Shown one piece after another: positions 24,345-32,936 of a stretch of 57,920 nucleotides of DNA. The DNA is taken from NCBI GenBank assembly GCA_035512495.1, contig DATKDW010000070.1, positions 1-57,920 of the forward strand, given 5' to 3'. This DNA is from Acidimicrobiales bacterium (GTDB lineage: Bacteria > Actinomycetota > Acidimicrobiia > Acidimicrobiales > CADCSY01). Both the position numbers and the translations under genes were made by a program. The first letter of the stretch is position 1, and each line of letters opens with the position of its first letter. The notes under the pieces are model-generated. The model was not told the DNA's origin, made no database searches, and saw only the letters and a list, made by a program, of their open reading frames with translations.

Positions 24345-25501
24345 TGGGTGTCATCTCCACGCTGTACCGCGGCGAGCAGCGCGTCGACTTCTACGGTCGC
24401 CGGCGCGTCGGATTGGTCATCTCCGTCGCCCTCCTGGTCGTCGGTGGCATCTCCGTCGCCGTCCAGGGCCTCGACTTCAGCATCGAGTTCCGCGGTGGTG
24501 CCGTCTGGGAGGTGCCGGCCAACGACGTCGGCATCGCCGAGGTCCGCAGCGGGCTCACCCCCCTCGGCCTCGAGGACGCCACCATCCAGCGGGTCAGTCC
24601 CGCCTTCGGGGGCGAGGGGGTGGAGACGATCCGCGTGACCGCAGGGGTCGAGGCCACCGAGCGGACCGCCGAGATCACCGACGAGCTGGCCGCGCTCACC
24701 GGTGCAGATGTCGACGACATCAGCATCAACGAGGTGGGCCCCACCTGGGGCGAGGAGATCAGCCGTTCGGCGCTGCGCGCCCTGGTGTTCTTCTTCCTCG
24801 CCATCGCGGCCTACATCTCGCTTCGCTTCGAGTGGAAGATGGCTGTCGCCGCCCTCGCCGCCGTGGCCCACGACATCCTGGTCACGATCGGGATCTACTC
24901 GCTGTTCAGCTTCGACATCTCCCCGGCCACGGCGATCGCCTTCCTGACCATCCTCGGCTACTCGCTGTACGACACCATCGTGGTGTTCGACAAGGTCGGC
25001 GAGAACGTGGCCGTCCCGCCGCCGGGCCAGCGCGCCCTCACCTACGCCGAGGGTGTCAACAACGCCCTCAACGAGGTGCTCATGCGCTCGGTGAACACCA
25101 CGGTGACCTCGTTGATGCCGATCACCTCCTTGATCGTGATCGGCTCGCTCCTCGGCGCCGCCACGCTCCAGGACTTCGCCCTCGTCCTGCTCATCGGCCT
25201 CGCCGTCGGCGCCTACTCCTCGCTCTTCGTGGCCGCCCCCGTGCTGGTGTGGCTCAAGGAGCGCGAGCCCCGCAACCAGGCGCTGCGCGAGCGGGCCGAG
25301 AGCCGCACCGGCGCCGTGGCGCCCACCGGTGGCCGCAACCCCGGCCCTGCTGCGCCCGCCGGTCGAGACGACGGTGGCGACGAGGTCGAGGTGCCGTTCG
25401 GATCCGACCGGACGCAGTCCGCCGGACCGGCGCGGACCACCCCGCCCGCCGCCCGCGGACCGATCGAGCCGCGGGGCCGCAAGAAGGGCCGGCGCCGCTA
25501 G
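24344..25501 (+). CDS. secF: Protein translocase subunit SecF
   Basis: A 385-residue partner of SecD with six helices. Conserved features are GLDFSIEFRGGAVWEV, the VGPTWGEEISRSALRAL segment before helix 2, and TILGYSLYDTIVVFDKVGEN. The C-terminal 80 residues are hydrophilic and low in complexity (Gly, Pro, Arg), probably cytoplasmic, and end in a basic RGRKKGRRR. ATG 24344 overlaps the secD stop by one base and GGGAGG precedes it. Confidence 0.96.
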   Translation: MGVISTLYRGEQRVDFYGRRRVGLVISVALLVVGGISVAVQGLDFSIEFRGGAVWEVPANDVGIAEVRSGLTPLGLEDATIQRVSPAFGGEGVETIRVTAGVEATERTAEITDELAALTGADVDDISINEVGPTWGEEISRSALRALVFFFLAIAAYISLRFEWKMAVAALAAVAHDILVTIGIYSLFSFDISPATAIAFLTILGYSLYDTIVVFDKVGENVAVPPPGQRALTYAEGVNNALNEVLMRSVNTTVTSLMPITSLIVIGSLLGAATLQDFALVLLIGLAVGAYSSLFVAAPVLVWLKEREPRNQALRERAESRTGAVAPTGGRNPGPAAPAGRDDGGDEVEVPFGSDRTQSAGPARTTPPAARGPIEPRGRKKGRRR

Positions 25502-25547
25502 TGGGGCGAGCCCGGTCGCTCGACCCGGTGACGGGTCGACCACCTTG

Positions 25548-25553
25548 TACCGT
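25548..25553 (+). promoter_or_regulatory. -10 box TACCGT of apt-relA
   Basis: TACCGT is followed by six bases and GTG 25560, so the apt message appears leaderless. Confidence 0.5.
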
Positions 25554-25559
25554 GAGGTC

Positions 25560-26099
25560 GTGGCGACGAGCGAGCTGAGGGCCGAGTGGCTGACCAGCCA
25601 CGTGCGCGACATCGCTGACTTCCCGCGCCCCGGCATCGCCTTCAAGGACATCACGCCGCTGCTCGCCGACGCCGACGCCTTCCGCTTCGCCGTCGACGCC
25701 CTCGCCGATGCCTTCTCCGGTGAGGTGGTCGACCGGGTCCTCGGGATCGAGGCACGGGGCTTCATCCTGGCCGCCCCCGTGGCCTACCGCTTCGGGGCCG
25801 GCTTCACGCCGGTCCGCAAGGCAGGCAAGCTGCCCTCCGCGGTCGAGTCGGCCGCCTACGGGCTCGAGTACGGCGCCGACACCCTCGAGATCCACACCGA
25901 CGCCGTCGCCGCGGGCGAGCGGGTGCTGATCATCGACGACGTGCTCGCCACCGGCGGGACGGCGGCGGCCACCGCCGACCTCGTCGAGCGCCTCGGCGGC
26001 GTGGTGGTCGGCCTCGCCTTCGTCCTCGAGCTCGCCGCCCTCGGGGGGCGGGCCAAGCTCCCGGGCCGGGAGGTCGTGACCCTGGCCTCGTACGCCTAG
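25560..26099 (+). CDS. apt: Adenine phosphoribosyltransferase
   Basis: A 179-residue purine-salvage enzyme that makes AMP from adenine and PRPP. The N-terminal VRDIADFPRPGIAFKDITPLL is the APRT hood, GIEARGFILAAPVA the flexible loop region, and VLIIDDVLATGGTAAA the PRPP-binding motif. The RKAGKLP segment is conserved. It starts at GTG 25560 and ends two bases before relA, as in mycobacteria, where apt-relA pairing links nucleotide salvage to the stringent response. Confidence 0.96.
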   Translation: MATSELRAEWLTSHVRDIADFPRPGIAFKDITPLLADADAFRFAVDALADAFSGEVVDRVLGIEARGFILAAPVAYRFGAGFTPVRKAGKLPSAVESAAYGLEYGADTLEIHTDAVAAGERVLIIDDVLATGGTAAATADLVERLGGVVVGLAFVLELAALGGRAKLPGREVVTLASYA

Positions 26100-26101
26100 C
26101 C

Positions 26102-28306
26102 ATGGCGACCGTCGACCGCGTCCTGCCGTGGCGTCGCAACGCCCTGCCGGCCGAGGAGATCGCCCCGCTCCTCGTCACCTACCGCGCCCGCCACCCCAAG
26201 GCCCCGACCGCCCTGATCAGCCGGGCCTACGCCGAGGCCGCCAACGCACATGCCGGGCAGGTCCGCAACTCGGGCGAGCCCTACATCGAGCACCCCCTGG
26301 CGGTGGCGATGATCGTCGCCGACCTCGGCCTCGACGACGTCACGATCGCCGCCGCCCTCCTTCACGACGCGGTGGAGGACACGGCACTCGCCCTCGAGGA
26401 GATCGTCTCGTCGTTCGGCCCCGAGGTCGCCGCCATCGTCGACGGTGTCACCAAGCTCGACCGGGTGCGCTTCGACACCAAGGAGGCTCAGCAGGCCGCC
26501 TCCATGCGCAAGATGTTGGTGGCCATGGCCAAGGACCTGCGGGTCCTGATCATCAAGCTCTCGGACCGGCTGCACAACATGCGCACGATCGCCGCCATGC
26601 CGACCTGGAAGCAGGAGCGTACGGCCACCGAGACCCTCGAGATCTACGCACCGCTGGCGCACCGCCTCGGGATGGAGGACCTCAAGCAACAGCTCGAAGA
26701 CCTCGGCTTCGCCTCGCTGCACCCCAAGCGCTACGCCGAGATCGAGCAGATGGTCTCGACCCGCAGCCCCGAGCGCGAGCTCTACCTGAGCTTGGTCCTC
26801 GACCAGGTGCGCGAGCGCCTCGTCGAGCTGCACATCACCGGTGAGGTCACGGGCCGGCCCAAGCACCTGTGGTCCATCTACGAGAAGATGGTCGTGAAGG
26901 GCAAGGAGTTCGACGACATCTTCGACCTGGTGGGCATCCGGGTCGTCGTCGAGCGGGTGGAGGACTGCTACGCCGCCCTCGGCTCGATCCACGCAACCTG
27001 GAAGCCGGTGCAGGGGCGAATCAAGGACTACATCGCCATGCCCAAGTTCAACCTGTACCAGAGCCTCCACACCACGGTGGTCGGGCCCCAGGGCAAGCCG
27101 CTCGAGGTCCAGATCCGCACCCGCGAGATGCACCACCGGGCCGAGATGGGCGTGGCGGCCCACTGGGCCTACAAGGACGAGCTCACCGCCACCGACATCG
27201 CCTGGTTGAGCCACCTGGTCGACTGGCAGTCGGAGACCACCGACCCCGCCGAGTTCATGGAGACCCTGAAGGTCGACCTCGAGCACGACGAGGTCTTCAT
27301 CTTCACCCCGAAGGGCCGGGTGATCACCCTTCCCGACGGCTCCACGCCGATCGACTTCGCCTACGCGGTGCACACCGAGGTCGGCCACGCCTGCATCGGC
27401 GCACGGGTCAACGGCCGCCTCCAGCCGCTCGACTCGAAGCTCCAGTCGGGCGACACCGTCGAGATCTTCACCGCCAAGGTCGAGGGCGGGCCCTCGCGCG
27501 ACTGGCTCCAGATCGTTGCCAGCCCCCGCGCCCGCAACAAGATCCGCCAGTGGTTCTCACGTGAGCGGCGCGAGGACGCCATGGAGACCGGGCGCGAGGA
27601 GCTGGTCAAGGCCATCCGTCGCGAGGGGCTCCCGGTCCAGAAGGTGGCGAGTGGGCCGGCCATGGTCGAGCTGGCCGCCAAGCTCAACTACCAGGACCTC
27701 GACACGCTCCACATCGCGATCGGCGAGAACCACCTGTCGGCGAAGTCGGTGGCCCAGCGGCTCGCCCGCGAGCTGCGGGGCGGGGAGGGCGAGGAGCAGC
27801 TGCCCGTCACCGCCCGGGCGCCCCGCCGTCGCAAGCCCACCGGCGGGGTGCACGTGGAGGGCCTCGACGACGTGATGGTGCGGCTGTCCCGCTGCTGCAC
27901 GCCCGTGCCCGGCGACGAGATCTTGGGCTTCGTCACCCGCGGGCGGGGGGTCTCGGTCCACCGGGCCGACTGCGCCAACGCCGTCTCGCTCGCCGAGGGC
28001 CAGGGCGCCCGCCTCATCGAGGTGGAGTGGGATCAGGACCGGGGGCGTGACACCTTCGTGGTCTCTGTCGAGGTGAAGGCCCTCGACCGCGCCAAGCTGC
28101 TCAGCGACGTCTCGGCCACCCTGGCCGAGCACCACGTCAACATCCTGGCGTGCACCACCCAGACCGGGACCGATCGGATCTCGCGCATGCGCTTCGACTT
28201 CGAGCTGGCCGACCCCGGTCACCTCGACTCGCTCGTCACCACCATCCGCCGCATCGACTCCGTCTACGACGCATACCGGGTCCTGCCGGGCGCCACCCAC
28301 GACTGA
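26102..28306 (+). CDS. relA: Bifunctional (p)ppGpp synthetase/hydrolase, Rel
   Basis: A 734-residue RSH enzyme. The N-terminal HD hydrolase is intact (H64 and H88-D89 in ALLHDAVEDT), so it should degrade as well as make (p)ppGpp. The synthetase domain contains GIRVVVERVEDCYAALG and KDYIAMPKFNLYQSLHTTVVG, followed by TGS (FTPKGRVITLPDGSTPIDFAYAVHTEVGHACIGARVNG, written here in parts in the protein from about 400), a Cys-containing linker (SRCCTPVPGD) and a C-terminal ACT domain. The ribosome-binding C-terminal half is complete. It is the only long RSH in the window and starts two bases after apt. Confidence 0.96.
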   Translation: MATVDRVLPWRRNALPAEEIAPLLVTYRARHPKAPTALISRAYAEAANAHAGQVRNSGEPYIEHPLAVAMIVADLGLDDVTIAAALLHDAVEDTALALEEIVSSFGPEVAAIVDGVTKLDRVRFDTKEAQQAASMRKMLVAMAKDLRVLIIKLSDRLHNMRTIAAMPTWKQERTATETLEIYAPLAHRLGMEDLKQQLEDLGFASLHPKRYAEIEQMVSTRSPERELYLSLVLDQVRERLVELHITGEVTGRPKHLWSIYEKMVVKGKEFDDIFDLVGIRVVVERVEDCYAALGSIHATWKPVQGRIKDYIAMPKFNLYQSLHTTVVGPQGKPLEVQIRTREMHHRAEMGVAAHWAYKDELTATDIAWLSHLVDWQSETTDPAEFMETLKVDLEHDEVFIFTPKGRVITLPDGSTPIDFAYAVHTEVGHACIGARVNGRLQPLDSKLQSGDTVEIFTAKVEGGPSRDWLQIVASPRARNKIRQWFSRERREDAMETGREELVKAIRREGLPVQKVASGPAMVELAAKLNYQDLDTLHIAIGENHLSAKSVAQRLARELRGGEGEEQLPVTARAPRRRKPTGGVHVEGLDDVMVRLSRCCTPVPGDEILGFVTRGRGVSVHRADCANAVSLAEGQGARLIEVEWDQDRGRDTFVVSVEVKALDRAKLLSDVSATLAEHHVNILACTTQTGTDRISRMRFDFELADPGHLDSLVTTIRRIDSVYDAYRVLPGATHD

Positions 28307-28338
28307 GGAGACGCCCTCGGACGCAGGGGCGGACCGGC

Positions 28339-29625
28339 TCAGCGGCCGCTGGCGGTGAGGTACTTGGCCATGCCCTCGGCGTAGCGCTTGAGGTCCTCGT
28401 CCTCGGCCAAGAGGCCCTCGTACTTCTTCCAGGCCGCCTCCTTCTTGGCCGGCAGGTACTCGGTCGGCCAGAGGCCGTCGTGCGGGCGGTAGCCCTTGAG
28501 GATGTTGCGGGCCACGGTGACCTTGTGCACCTCGTCGACGCCGTCCATCACGCTCATGGTGGGCGCGCCGGCCCACATGGCCTGGAGCGGGGTCAGGTCG
28601 GTCACGCCGAGGGAGCCGAAGATGTGGATGGCGCGGTACGACACCTCGCGGAGCACGGTGGCGGCGGTGAACTTGCACGCCGCGATCTGGGTGCGAGCCT
28701 CCTGGGTGCTCGAGTTGTCGATGGTCCAGGCCGTCCAGAGCACGAGCAGGCGCAGCTGCTGGATCTGGGCGTAGGAGTCGGCCACAGCCTCCTGGACCAT
28801 CTGGTGCTCGGCGATCACGTGACCGTGCGACTCGCGGCTCAGCGCCCGCTCGCACATCATGTCGAAGGCGAGCGTGCACTGGGCGATGGCCCGCATGGCG
28901 TGGTGGATGCGACCACCGCCGAGGCGCCGCTGGGCCAGCACCTTGGCGCCGTCCTCCGGGCCGAGCAGGTGGTCGAGGGGGACGCGGACGTCGTTGTAGC
29001 GGATGTGGGAGTGGGCCCGCGGACCGCCCTCGACGAACTCCACGCCTGGGGTGTCTGTCGGCACGACGAACATGCCGTTGGTGGTCATCACGACGAGGAT
29101 GTCGGCGTAGCGCCCGGCGCTGGTGAACCACTTCTCGCCGTTGATGACCCACTCCTCGCCGTCGCGCATGGCGGTGGTCTTGAACAGGGTGGGGTCGGAG
29201 CCACCCTGCGGCTCGGTCATCGAGTAGGCGGAGAAGATCTCCTGGTTCATGAGCGGCACGAGCCACCGCTCCTTCTGCTCCTCGGTGCCGTAGGCGGCGA
29301 GGAGCTCCATGTTCCCGGTGTCGGGCGCCGCTGTGCCGAAGAACTGGGGGGCGGCCGGGTAGCGGCCGAGGATCTCGTTGACCAGTGCCAGCTTGAGCTG
29401 GCCGAAGCCAGGCCCGCCGAGCTCCTGGTCGAGGAACAGCGCCCAGAGGCCCTGGTCCTTCACCTGCTGCTGCATCTCCCGGACCATGGCCAGCACCTTG
29501 GGGTCCTTGGTGCGAAGCGCGTAGGGGAAGACGATCGAGAACGGCTCGATCTCCTCGCGGCAGAACCGCTCGATCCAGTCCAGCTTCTCCTGGAACTCGG
29601 GCTCAGTAGAGAAATCCCACGCCAT
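28339..29625 (-). CDS. Acyl-CoA dehydrogenase
   Basis: A 428-residue FAD flavoprotein of the acyl-CoA dehydrogenase superfamily, oxidising an acyl-CoA to the enoyl-CoA. The flavin and substrate motif YSMTEPQGGSDPTLFKTTA is followed by WVINGEKWFTSAGRYAD; the middle strand domain and C-terminal helical bundle with GRIHHAMRAIAQC and IHIFGSLGVTDLTPLQ are complete. The ACAD10/11-like features and length exceed those of short-chain enzymes, suggesting a long or unusual acyl group. I did not assign the catalytic base with confidence. ATG 29625 follows AGGAG at good spacing. It converges on relA. Confidence 0.92.
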   Translation of the reverse strand: MAWDFSTEPEFQEKLDWIERFCREEIEPFSIVFPYALRTKDPKVLAMVREMQQQVKDQGLWALFLDQELGGPGFGQLKLALVNEILGRYPAAPQFFGTAAPDTGNMELLAAYGTEEQKERWLVPLMNQEIFSAYSMTEPQGGSDPTLFKTTAMRDGEEWVINGEKWFTSAGRYADILVVMTTNGMFVVPTDTPGVEFVEGGPRAHSHIRYNDVRVPLDHLLGPEDGAKVLAQRRLGGGRIHHAMRAIAQCTLAFDMMCERALSRESHGHVIAEHQMVQEAVADSYAQIQQLRLLVLWTAWTIDNSSTQEARTQIAACKFTAATVLREVSYRAIHIFGSLGVTDLTPLQAMWAGAPTMSVMDGVDEVHKVTVARNILKGYRPHDGLWPTEYLPAKKEAAWKKYEGLLAEDEDLKRYAEGMAKYLTASGR

Positions 29626-29685
29626 CGTCGATCTCCTGTGTTGATGCGGACGTCATCGTTCTAGTCGAGCGCCCGGCGGGGCTGC

Positions 29686-30534
29686 TCAGGGGGCGGGGAC
29701 CAGGGCGACCTGGAAGTCGACCGGTGCGCCCTCCCCGGGCATGACCACGACACCGGCGGCGCCGTCCATCCCCGAGAGCATGAAGGTCCAGGTCCCGTCG
29801 TCGGCCCGCGCGCCGGGCGTGCAGGCGGCATCGTCGTGGGCCGGGGCGTCGTCGAACGAGGCGGCTTCGCCCTCCTCCCAACCCGGATCGGTCACCTGGC
29901 ACGCCAGGAGGTCGATCTCGCCGGCTGGGCTGGGCTCCCGGGTCCCCTCGGGGTCCTCGGCGAGGGTCAATGCGCCGGTGCCGTCGAAGCGGAGGTAGGT
30001 GAGCTTGTCGTGCTGGCCGAGGCGGTTGCCGACCGGGAGGGCGCCCTCGGGCACGCCGGCCGACGCCAGGGGGGTTCCCGCCTGGCGGCTGGTCCAGAGG
30101 GTCGTGGTGACCACGAGGGGGTCGTCGTCCTCGTCGCCGCTGTCGTACACGGGGGCGGGGCCGAGCCCGCCATCACCAGGTTGGGGGTCCGAGGGGGCAG
30201 GAGTGGGAGCCGGTGACGGCGAACGGTTGGGTGTGGGGGAGAACGCGGGGGAGCGAGTGAAGGCCGAGCCGAGCGCGGGCGACGGGGGAGTCGGTGCCGT
30301 GGGCCCGGCGCCGTCGTCGGTCTCGTCGCGGTCGGTGTCCCCGTCGGACCCCGCGCCCGGCTGGGTCGTGGGCGGGCTGGCGAGGAGGTCGGTGGTGACC
30401 TCGTCGCCGCCCCCCGAGATGGGGCCGAGCACCAGGGCGGTCACGGCGATGGCTGCGACGGTGAGCACCACCGGCCGGTACCGGCCGGCGCCGCGGAGCA
30501 CGTCGGCGAGGCTGAGGTCGGCGATATGTCCCAT
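29686..30534 (-). CDS. Membrane-anchored extracellular protein, unknown, with transporter-like anchor
   Basis: A 282-residue protein I do not recognise. A short cytoplasmic segment LSLADVLRGAGRYRP leads into one helix (about 21-41), then a Pro/Thr/Asp-rich linker of about 90 residues, then a C-terminal domain of about 150 residues with two Cys (LLACQVTD and DDAACTPG) and a LRFDGTGALTLAEDPEGT segment. The N terminus closely resembles that of the binding protein at 36025, LGDIARGLRRYQP plus helix. ATG 30534 fits the anchor; ATG 30564 would add ten residues. It is divergent from the transporter operon and probably shares its regulation or complex. Function is open. Confidence 0.72.
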   Translation of the reverse strand: MGHIADLSLADVLRGAGRYRPVVLTVAAIAVTALVLGPISGGGDEVTTDLLASPPTTQPGAGSDGDTDRDETDDGAGPTAPTPPSPALGSAFTRSPAFSPTPNRSPSPAPTPAPSDPQPGDGGLGPAPVYDSGDEDDDPLVVTTTLWTSRQAGTPLASAGVPEGALPVGNRLGQHDKLTYLRFDGTGALTLAEDPEGTREPSPAGEIDLLACQVTDPGWEEGEAASFDDAPAHDDAACTPGARADDGTWTFMLSGMDGAAGVVVMPGEGAPVDFQVALVPAP

Positions 30535-30623
30535 GAGTGGCAAGTATGCCAGACCGTGTGCCAATCTTGACCCGCGGGTCAGGGCGCGGGGTCCCTGGCG
30601 GCAGACAGATGCATGGGGGTCGT

Positions 30624-32936
30624 GTGTTGACTGAGAGCGGCGTCACGGAGGTCATCGGGCAGCCCTCGGGCGGGCTCGGGTCCGTGGTCGAGGACGAGCG
30701 CGTGCGCAAGGGCCTCAACGCCCTCGCGGCCGTGCTCGGCTTCTACTTCGTGCTCCAGCTCCTCTGGCCGGCGCCCATCGGCGTCCTGCTCCAGGGCGTG
30801 GTCATCGGCGGCCTCACCGCCATGATCGCCTTCGGCATCGCCCTCATCTACCGCTCGAACCGGATCATCAACTTCGCCCAGGGCGACCTCGGCGGCGCGC
30901 CCGCCGCCCTCGGCGTGATCCTCATCCTCGGGCCGGGCGTCCCCTACCTCGTCGCCTTCCCGGTCGCCATCGTCGCGGGCATCACCCTCGGCGCCCTCGT
31001 CGAGTTCATCTTCATCCGGCGCTTCGCCAAGGCCCCGCGGCTCATCCTCACGGTCGTCACCATCGGCGTCTCCACCATCCTGGCAGGGCTCACCTTCGCC
31101 CTGCCCGCCATCTTCGACGTCAGCAGCCCGGGGCAGTCGTTCCCCTCGCCCATGGGCATCAACTTCAACGTCGGCAGCACGGTGTTCCGGGGCAACGAGG
31201 TGCTGGCCATGATCGCCATCCCCTTCGTGATCGCTGCCCTGGGCGCGTTCTTCCGCTACACCAACGTGGGCATCGCCGTGCGGGCCAGCGCCGAGAGCGC
31301 CGACCGGGCCGCGCTGCGCGGGGTGCCGGTCAAGCGGACCCAGACCATCGTCTGGGTGGTGGCCAGCGTGCTGGCCACCACCGGCATCTTCCTCCGGGCC
31401 GGGATCATCGGGCTCCCCATCGGCAGCTCCCTCGGCGCCATCGTCATGGTGCCTGCTCTCACCGCCGCCATCATCGGCCGGATGGTCAACCTGCCCACCA
31501 TCTTCGTGGCGTCGCTGGCCCTGGGCGTGCTCGAGGCGTCGATCCTCTTCTCCACCAGCCGTGGCGTGTTCGTGCCGCCCATCCTGTTCCTGGTGGTGCT
31601 CGTCGCGCTGCTCCTCCAGCGCCGCGGGCAGCAGTCCCGCGACGATGACCAGACCTCGTCCTGGCAGGCGGCACGCGACATCCGGGTCATCCCCCGAGAG
31701 CTGGTCAACCTGCCCGAGGTCCGCTGGGGGCGCATCGGAGGGATGGCGGCGCTCGTGGCCTTCCTGCTCCTGCTCCCGCTCATCCTCTCCATCGGCCAGA
31801 TCAACCTTGCCGCCGTCATCGCCATCCTCGCCATCGTGGGCATCTCGCTGGTGGTGCTCACCGGCTGGGCCGGCCAGGTGAGCCTCGGCCAGATGGGGTT
31901 CTTCGCCATCGGCGCCGCCGTGGCCGGCTACCTCACCAGCACGCGCGGGTGGGACCTCTCCCTGGCGGTGATCGTCGCGGGCCTCGCCGGCGCGGTGGCC
32001 GCCCTGCTCATCGGGCTGCCGGCCCTGCGGATCCGGGGCCTCTTCCTCGCCGTGATCACCCTCTCGTTCGCCCTGGCGGTGTCGATCTACGGCCTCAACC
32101 CCGAGTTCGTCACGTGGCTCCCGCAGGGCCGCATCAGCCGCCCGCCCCTCTTCGGCCGCATCGTCATCGACAGCGAGGCTCGCTTCTACTACCTCACCCT
32201 CGCCGCCCTGTTCCTCACCATCGTCATGGCGCGGGGCATCCGCAGGAGCCGGACGGGAAGGGTCCTGATCGGGGTGCGGGAGAACCCGCGCGCCGCCCAG
32301 TCCTTCGGCATCAACGCAACGTCGGCCAAGCTCACCGCGTTCGCCGTCTCGGGGTTCATGGCCGCCTTCGCCGGTGGGATCTTCGTCCACCACCAGCAGG
32401 GTCTCGGCATCTCCGCCTACAGCATCGACCGCAGCTTCGAGGTCTTCGTCATGGTCGTGATCGGCGGCCTGGGCACGATCCCGGGCGCCCTCCTCGGCAC
32501 GGTGTTCATCCAGGGGACGCAGTACTTCGCCAACGTCTTCCCCGAGGTGCTGCGGCCCTACCTCACCTTCATCACCGGCGGGATCGGCCTGGTCATCGTG
32601 CTCCTCATCATCCCCGGCGGCTTCAGCCAGGTCTTCTACGACCTGCGCGACCGCATGCTGCGCAAGGTGGCCGAGCGGCGGGGGATCATCGTGCCGAGCC
32701 TCCTCGCCGACTCCCGCCAGCTCCCGCCCGGCTTCGCCGAGCCCGGCCACGAGACGGGTGCCCCGGTGGTGCCCACCGACGTGGCCCACGAGCTCGAGGA
32801 AGCACTGGTGGTCAGCGCGTCGGGCCACGGCTCCGGCACCGCGCCGGTCACCGATCCCACCGTCCTCCTGGAGGACGATCCGCCCGACGAGCCGCGCCGC
32901 CGACGTCCCGTCGGCACGGGCGGGAGGAAGTCATGA
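30624..32936 (+). CDS. Fused branched-chain-type ABC permease (LivH-LivM in one chain)
   Basis: A 770-residue membrane protein joining two permeases normally encoded separately. Residues about 20-300 are LivH-like (IYRSNRIINFAQGDLGG, RAALRGVPVKRTQ), and about 360-670 LivM-like (GWAGQVSLGQMGFFAIGAAVAGY, GRVLIGVRENPRAAQSFG, VMVVIGGLGTIPGALLG). A hydrophilic tail of about 85 residues follows. Such HAAT-family permeases import branched-chain amino acids, urea, amides or short organic acids. The start is uncertain: GTG 30624 and TTG 30627 follow GGGGGT, and ATG 30609 adds five residues. The stop overlaps the next start (ATGA), so the subunits are made in series. Confidence 0.92.
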   Translation: MLTESGVTEVIGQPSGGLGSVVEDERVRKGLNALAAVLGFYFVLQLLWPAPIGVLLQGVVIGGLTAMIAFGIALIYRSNRIINFAQGDLGGAPAALGVILILGPGVPYLVAFPVAIVAGITLGALVEFIFIRRFAKAPRLILTVVTIGVSTILAGLTFALPAIFDVSSPGQSFPSPMGINFNVGSTVFRGNEVLAMIAIPFVIAALGAFFRYTNVGIAVRASAESADRAALRGVPVKRTQTIVWVVASVLATTGIFLRAGIIGLPIGSSLGAIVMVPALTAAIIGRMVNLPTIFVASLALGVLEASILFSTSRGVFVPPILFLVVLVALLLQRRGQQSRDDDQTSSWQAARDIRVIPRELVNLPEVRWGRIGGMAALVAFLLLLPLILSIGQINLAAVIAILAIVGISLVVLTGWAGQVSLGQMGFFAIGAAVAGYLTSTRGWDLSLAVIVAGLAGAVAALLIGLPALRIRGLFLAVITLSFALAVSIYGLNPEFVTWLPQGRISRPPLFGRIVIDSEARFYYLTLAALFLTIVMARGIRRSRTGRVLIGVRENPRAAQSFGINATSAKLTAFAVSGFMAAFAGGIFVHHQQGLGISAYSIDRSFEVFVMVVIGGLGTIPGALLGTVFIQGTQYFANVFPEVLRPYLTFITGGIGLVIVLLIIPGGFSQVFYDLRDRMLRKVAERRGIIVPSLLADSRQLPPGFAEPGHETGAPVVPTDVAHELEEALVVSASGHGSGTAPVTDPTVLLEDDPPDEPRRRRPVGTGGRKS

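Noticed and set aside
28150-29664. A 504-codon plus-strand frame opposite the acyl-CoA dehydrogenase
   Set aside because: The minus-strand gene has all acyl-CoA dehydrogenase motifs and a ribosome-binding site. The plus frame is His/Gly/Val-rich shadow sequence.
30579-32828. A 749-codon minus-strand frame opposite the permease
   Set aside because: It is the complement of the LivH-LivM gene in a frame kept open by GC-rich third positions, and reads as Glu/Asp/Gly/His repeats without a fold.
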